Shown here: positions 7,065 through 9,533 of the stretch, piece by piece
Layout of the letters: each line of letters begins with the position of its first letter
Numbering within the stretch: position 1 is the stretch's first letter
Assembly (NCBI GenBank): GCA_947446625.1
Contig: CANFIE010000123.1
Location: 1 to 9,533 of the forward strand
Length of the DNA: 9,533 nucleotides
Direction of reading: 5' to 3'
Source: Acetobacteraceae bacterium
Lineage (GTDB): Bacteria > Pseudomonadota > Alphaproteobacteria > Acetobacterales > Acetobacteraceae
Made by a program: the position numbers and the translations under genes
Notes under the pieces: model-generated
What the model was told of the DNA's origin: nothing
Databases searched by the model: none
What the model saw: the letters and a program-made list of their open reading frames with translations, nothing else

Positions 7065-7106
7065 GTAGAGCACGAAATGCGCGCGTCACGGCGCATAGTG
7101 CTCTAC
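7065..7106. repeat. palindromic element 2 (GTAGAGCAC...GTGCTCTAC), overlapping the dehydrogenase stop codon
   Basis: GTAGAGCAC (7065-7073) and GTGCTCTAC (7098-7106) are perfect 9-bp complements. A second inner stem, ATGCGC (7077-7082) with GCGCAT (7091-7096), closes an 8-nt loop. It shares the AGAGCA/TGCTCT ends with palindrome 1 but has a different core. A 14-nt AT-rich spacer (7051-7064) separates the two. The right arm contains the stop codon (TAG read on the - strand, 7103-7105) of the dehydrogenase. It may be a second copy or a half of a composite element, and could also serve as that gene's transcript end. Confidence 0.65.
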
Positions 7107-7867
7107 CGCCCGCCCGCCACGTCCAGCGTCACGCCCGTGATGTAGCTGCTCTCATCACTGGCCAGAAAGCAGACGGCGTCGGCAATCTCGTGCGGCTGCC
7201 CCAGTCGCACCATCGGCACCATGCGGCTGGGCGGATGCACCAGCCGCTCCTCCTGCGATGCGAAAAGCGGCGCATTCTTCGTCGTGCCAATGGGCCCTGG
7301 CGCCACGGCATTGGCGCGAATGCCGTAGGGTGAAAGCTCCCAGCACAAATCCCGGATAAAGCCGTGGATGCCGGCCTTGCAGGTGGAATAGGCCGGCGCG
7401 CCGGTATCCTCGGCGGTCCAGGGCGTGCCTTCCTTGGCACCCGAGGACAGGCAGATGATGTTGCCGGATTTACGCGCCATCATCCCAGGCAACACCGCGC
7501 GGGTGCACAAAAAGGCGCTGCGCAGGTTCAGCCGAATGGTGAAGTCCCAGACCTCGGCCGTCATCTCCCAGATCTTCATGTTGCGGCTGCCGCCCACATT
7601 GTTCACCAGCACATCCACCTGGCCGTAATGCGCGTGAATGCGCCCGAACAAATCGGTCACCGTCGCCTCGTCGGTCACATCGCCGCTCCAGGCCACCGCC
7701 TCGCCCCCGGCGGCCTTCACCAGGGCAGCGGTCTCGGCCACGGCCTCGGCCTGCATGTCCAGCAGCGCCAGCCTGGCGCCCTCGGCGCCCAGCTTCAGCG
7801 CAATGGCGCGCCCCAACCCCTGGGCGGCTCCGGTAACAATCGCGACCCTGTCCTTCAGGCGTGCCAT
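7103..7867 (-). CDS. short-chain dehydrogenase/reductase (classical SDR), substrate unknown
   Basis: This is a cytoplasmic NAD(P)-dependent oxidoreductase of 254 residues, the usual size of classical SDRs. The Rossmann motif TGAAQGLG is at residues 12-19, D63 sits in GDVTD, and NNVG (89-92) replaces the usual NNAG. The catalytic tetrad appears complete: N114 (RLNLRSAF), S142, Y160 and K164 (YSTCK). The gap from S142 to Y160 is 18 residues, about five more than the common 13, filled by GAKEGTPWTAEDTGAPA. The start at 7867 follows a GGGAG and begins at the normal MARLKDRVAIVTG; the frame is open 19 codons further but that part has no SDR sequence. The substrate cannot be told; FabG-like and hydroxyacyl-CoA-type enzymes look similar. 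The C-terminus ends abruptly in LDVAGGR, with the stop provided by a palindromic repeat. Confidence 0.9.
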   Translation of the reverse strand: MARLKDRVAIVTGAAQGLGRAIALKLGAEGARLALLDMQAEAVAETAALVKAAGGEAVAWSGDVTDEATVTDLFGRIHAHYGQVDVLVNNVGGSRNMKIWEMTAEVWDFTIRLNLRSAFLCTRAVLPGMMARKSGNIICLSSGAKEGTPWTAEDTGAPAYSTCKAGIHGFIRDLCWELSPYGIRANAVAPGPIGTTKNAPLFASQEERLVHPPSRMVPMVRLGQPHEIADAVCFLASDESSYITGVTLDVAGGR

Positions 7868-7982
7868 GCTCGGCTCCCATTGCTGCGGCGCCGCAATGCT
7901 GCCGCCTGCGGCGCCCCGGCACAAGCGCGGCGCTTTGCCCCGCCGCCGCTATGTTCTAACTTGGCCGAGAGGGAGAACATCC
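7868..7982. other. 115-nt divergent intergenic region with a GC palindrome and a 10-bp direct repeat
   Basis: This region must hold the start signals of both the dehydrogenase (leftward) and the oxidoreductase (rightward). I see no convincing -35/-10 pair for either. Visible structure is a perfect 12-bp palindrome TGCGGCGCCGCA (7884-7895) and two copies of CTGCGGCGCC (7883-7892 and 7906-7915), 23 bp apart start to start. In DNA this GC-rich such short matches can arise by chance, so an operator role is only a possibility. Confidence 0.3.
7874..7878 (-). promoter_or_regulatory. ribosome binding site choosing the dehydrogenase start
   Basis: Read on the - strand, GGGAG lies 6 nt before the ATG at 7867. 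It supports that start over an in-frame ATG at 7924, whose extra 19 residues do not resemble an SDR N-terminus. Confidence 0.6.
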
Positions 7983-9533
7983 ATGGGCAGCATCATCCGG
8001 CCAAATGTCACGCTTGAGAGCCGTTGGGAGGGCACGGGCGAAACCACGCTGCTCTCCGGCATCCAGGCGCTGGTCCGGCTTCCTTTGCTGCGCCACCAAC
8101 TGGACCAGGCCATGGGCTGGAACACCGGTGGCTACATCAGCGGCTACCGCGGCAGCCCACTGGGCACGTATGACCTGCAATTGGCCCAGCAGAAAAAGCG
8201 CATGCAGGCCGCCAATATCGTGGTCCGCCCGGCGCTGAACGAGGATCTGGCGGCCACCGCCATCTGGGGCACGCAGCAAATCGCGCTGTACGGCAACCAG
8301 AAATTCGATGGTGTCTTCGGCATCTGGTACGGCAAGGGCCCGGGCGTGGACCGTTCCGGAGACGCGCTGCGCCACGCCAACAGCGCCGGCACCGCGCCCA
8401 AGGGCGGTGTGCTGGCCCTGGCGGGGGATGACCCTTCCTGCAAATCCTCCACCATCACCTCTGGCTGCGAATTCGCCATGATGGATGTGGAAATGCCGCT
8501 GCTCGACCCTTCGGGCGCACAGGAAATCCTGGAATACGGCATCAAGGCGCTCGACATGTCGCGCTTCGCCGGCCTGTGGGTTGGCATGAAATGCGTGGCC
8601 GAAACCATGGACGGTTCCGCCAGCGTCCGCATCGACCCCGCCGCCTACGCCACCATCACGCCGGAATTCACCTTCCCGGCCGATGGCGTGCATATCCGTC
8701 TGCGGGACCACGCCATTCCGCAGGAACAGCGGCTGCGCCAGGTGAAGCTGCCCGCCGCGCTCGCCTTTGCCCGCGTTAATGGTTTTAATCGTGTGGTGAT
8801 GGACAGCCCCAATGCCCGCTTCGGCATTGCCGCCCGTGGCCGCGGCTACGCCACGCTGCTGCAGGCGCTGCATGATGCCGGCATTACCGAGGAACTGGCC
8901 CGCATGGGCGGCCTGCGCATCTGGAAGGTGGGCCTGGCATGGCCGCTGGATGCCGAGGGCGCCCGCGCCTTCGCCCAGGGGCTGGAGGAAGTGCTGGTGG
9001 TGGAGGATCGCCGCCCGGTGATCGAGCCGCAGCTGCGCGACGCGCTGTACCACATGCTGGAACGCCCCCGCGTTGTCGGCAAGCAGGATGAGCAGGGCCG
9101 CCCGCTGCTGTCCGACCTCACCGAGCTGGAAACCGGCAACGTCCTGCGCGCCCTCTATGCCCGCCTGCCGGAAGCCCTGCGCACCGAGCAACTGAAGGCC
9201 CGCATCGAGCAACTCGACGAACAGGCCCGCATCCAGCAGGCCCCGGTGCATGAGCGTACGCCCTATTTCTGCCCGGGCTGCCCGCACAACACGAGCACCC
9301 GGGTGCCGGAAGGCAGCCACGCCATGGCCGGCATCGGCTGCCACACGCTGGCCATCTACATGGACCGCAACACTGATCTGTACACGCAAATGGGCGCGGA
9401 AGGTCAGCCCTGGATCGGCATGGCGCCCTTCGTCACCGAGAAGCACATGTTCGTGAATATCGGCGACGGCACCTACGCGCATTCCGGCCTGCTCAGCATC
9501 CGCCAGGCGCTCGCCTCCGGCACCAACATGACC
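7983..9533 (+). CDS. indolepyruvate ferredoxin oxidoreductase, fused long form, N-terminal part (3' end outside window)
   Basis: This thiamine-diphosphate enzyme family oxidatively decarboxylates aryl 2-oxoacids such as indolepyruvate to acyl-CoA, reducing ferredoxin. It belongs to aromatic amino acid breakdown. The visible 517 residues carry GYISGYRGSPLGTYD (50-64) and WYGKGPGVDRSGDALRHAN (115-133) of the N-terminal pyrimidine-binding region. CPGCPHNTST follows at 430-439, IGCH at 451-454 and the diphosphate-binding NIGDGTYAHSG at 492-502. The thiamine-binding domain continues past the edge. The fused form is usually about 1,150 residues, so under half is present; the gamma domain cannot be checked. 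The ATG at 7983 has GAGAGGGAG (7967-7975) 7 nt upstream. It is divergent from the dehydrogenase. True substrate specificity within the family is uncertain. Confidence 0.93.
   Translation, partial: MGSIIRPNVTLESRWEGTGETTLLSGIQALVRLPLLRHQLDQAMGWNTGGYISGYRGSPLGTYDLQLAQQKKRMQAANIVVRPALNEDLAATAIWGTQQIALYGNQKFDGVFGIWYGKGPGVDRSGDALRHANSAGTAPKGGVLALAGDDPSCKSSTITSGCEFAMMDVEMPLLDPSGAQEILEYGIKALDMSRFAGLWVGMKCVAETMDGSASVRIDPAAYATITPEFTFPADGVHIRLRDHAIPQEQRLRQVKLPAALAFARVNGFNRVVMDSPNARFGIAARGRGYATLLQALHDAGITEELARMGGLRIWKVGLAWPLDAEGARAFAQGLEEVLVVEDRRPVIEPQLRDALYHMLERPRVVGKQDEQGRPLLSDLTELETGNVLRALYARLPEALRTEQLKARIEQLDEQARIQQAPVHERTPYFCPGCPHNTSTRVPEGSHAMAGIGCHTLAIYMDRNTDLYTQMGAEGQPWIGMAPFVTEKHMFVNIGDGTYAHSGLLSIRQALASGTNMT

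Noticed and set aside
7884..7895. Perfect 12-bp GC palindrome as a regulator binding site
   Set aside because: It is made only of a GC core with one flanking A/T pair, which is easy to get by chance here; not called as an operator.
7956..9482. 508-codon open frame on the - strand opposite the oxidoreductase gene
   Set aside because: The + strand encodes clear thiamine-enzyme motifs across the same stretch. The antisense translation is low complexity.
1..9533. FNR/FixK box, CRISPR array, tRNA, insertion sequence or toxin-antitoxin pair
   Set aside because: None seen by eye on either strand. The expected FNR-type site would be upstream of ccoN, outside the window.

Overview
The window comes from a high-GC bacterium with strongly G/C-ending codons. 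The gene content and order (ccoNOQP followed directly by ccoGHIS, then a large fused indolepyruvate oxidoreductase) and an AT-richer palindromic repeat of the AGAGCA...TGCTCT type suggest an alphaproteobacterium, perhaps of the Rhodospirillales/Acetobacteraceae. That placement rests on recalled resemblance, not on a search.

Positions 1-6979 are one uninterrupted + strand block for a cbb3-type (high-affinity, C-family) cytochrome c oxidase and its assembly machinery. It holds the 3' end of ccoN (catalytic subunit), ccoO (monohaem cytochrome c), ccoQ (small membrane subunit), ccoP (dihaem cytochrome c), ccoG (membrane polyferredoxin), ccoH, ccoI (copper-exporting P1B-type ATPase) and ccoS, plus a 59-residue two-helix membrane peptide. 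Junctions are very tight: 13 nt, 9 nt, 2 nt and about 6 nt through the structural genes, then overlaps of 4, 4, 13 and 4 nt. One transcript with translational coupling is the simplest reading. CcoN, CcoO and CcoP form the electron path from cytochrome c to the haem b3/CuB site. CcoG and CcoI handle copper reduction and delivery, and CcoH and CcoS assist assembly and haem/copper insertion. The promoter, and any FNR/FixK-type control site, lies upstream of the window.

Positions 6980-7106 lie between convergent genes and hold two neighbouring palindromes (7003-7050 and 7065-7106), clearly more AT-rich than the genes around them. They look like a dispersed palindromic repeat, and the second one supplies the stop codon of the next gene.

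Positions 7103-7867 (- strand) encode a classical short-chain dehydrogenase/reductase of unknown substrate. A 115-nt divergent intergenic region separates it from the 5' part (517 codons) of a fused indolepyruvate:ferredoxin oxidoreductase, which runs off the right edge. No insertion sequence, CRISPR array, tRNA or rRNA is visible. The window is mostly a well-known respiratory locus; the least explained parts are the 59-residue peptide and the paired palindromes.
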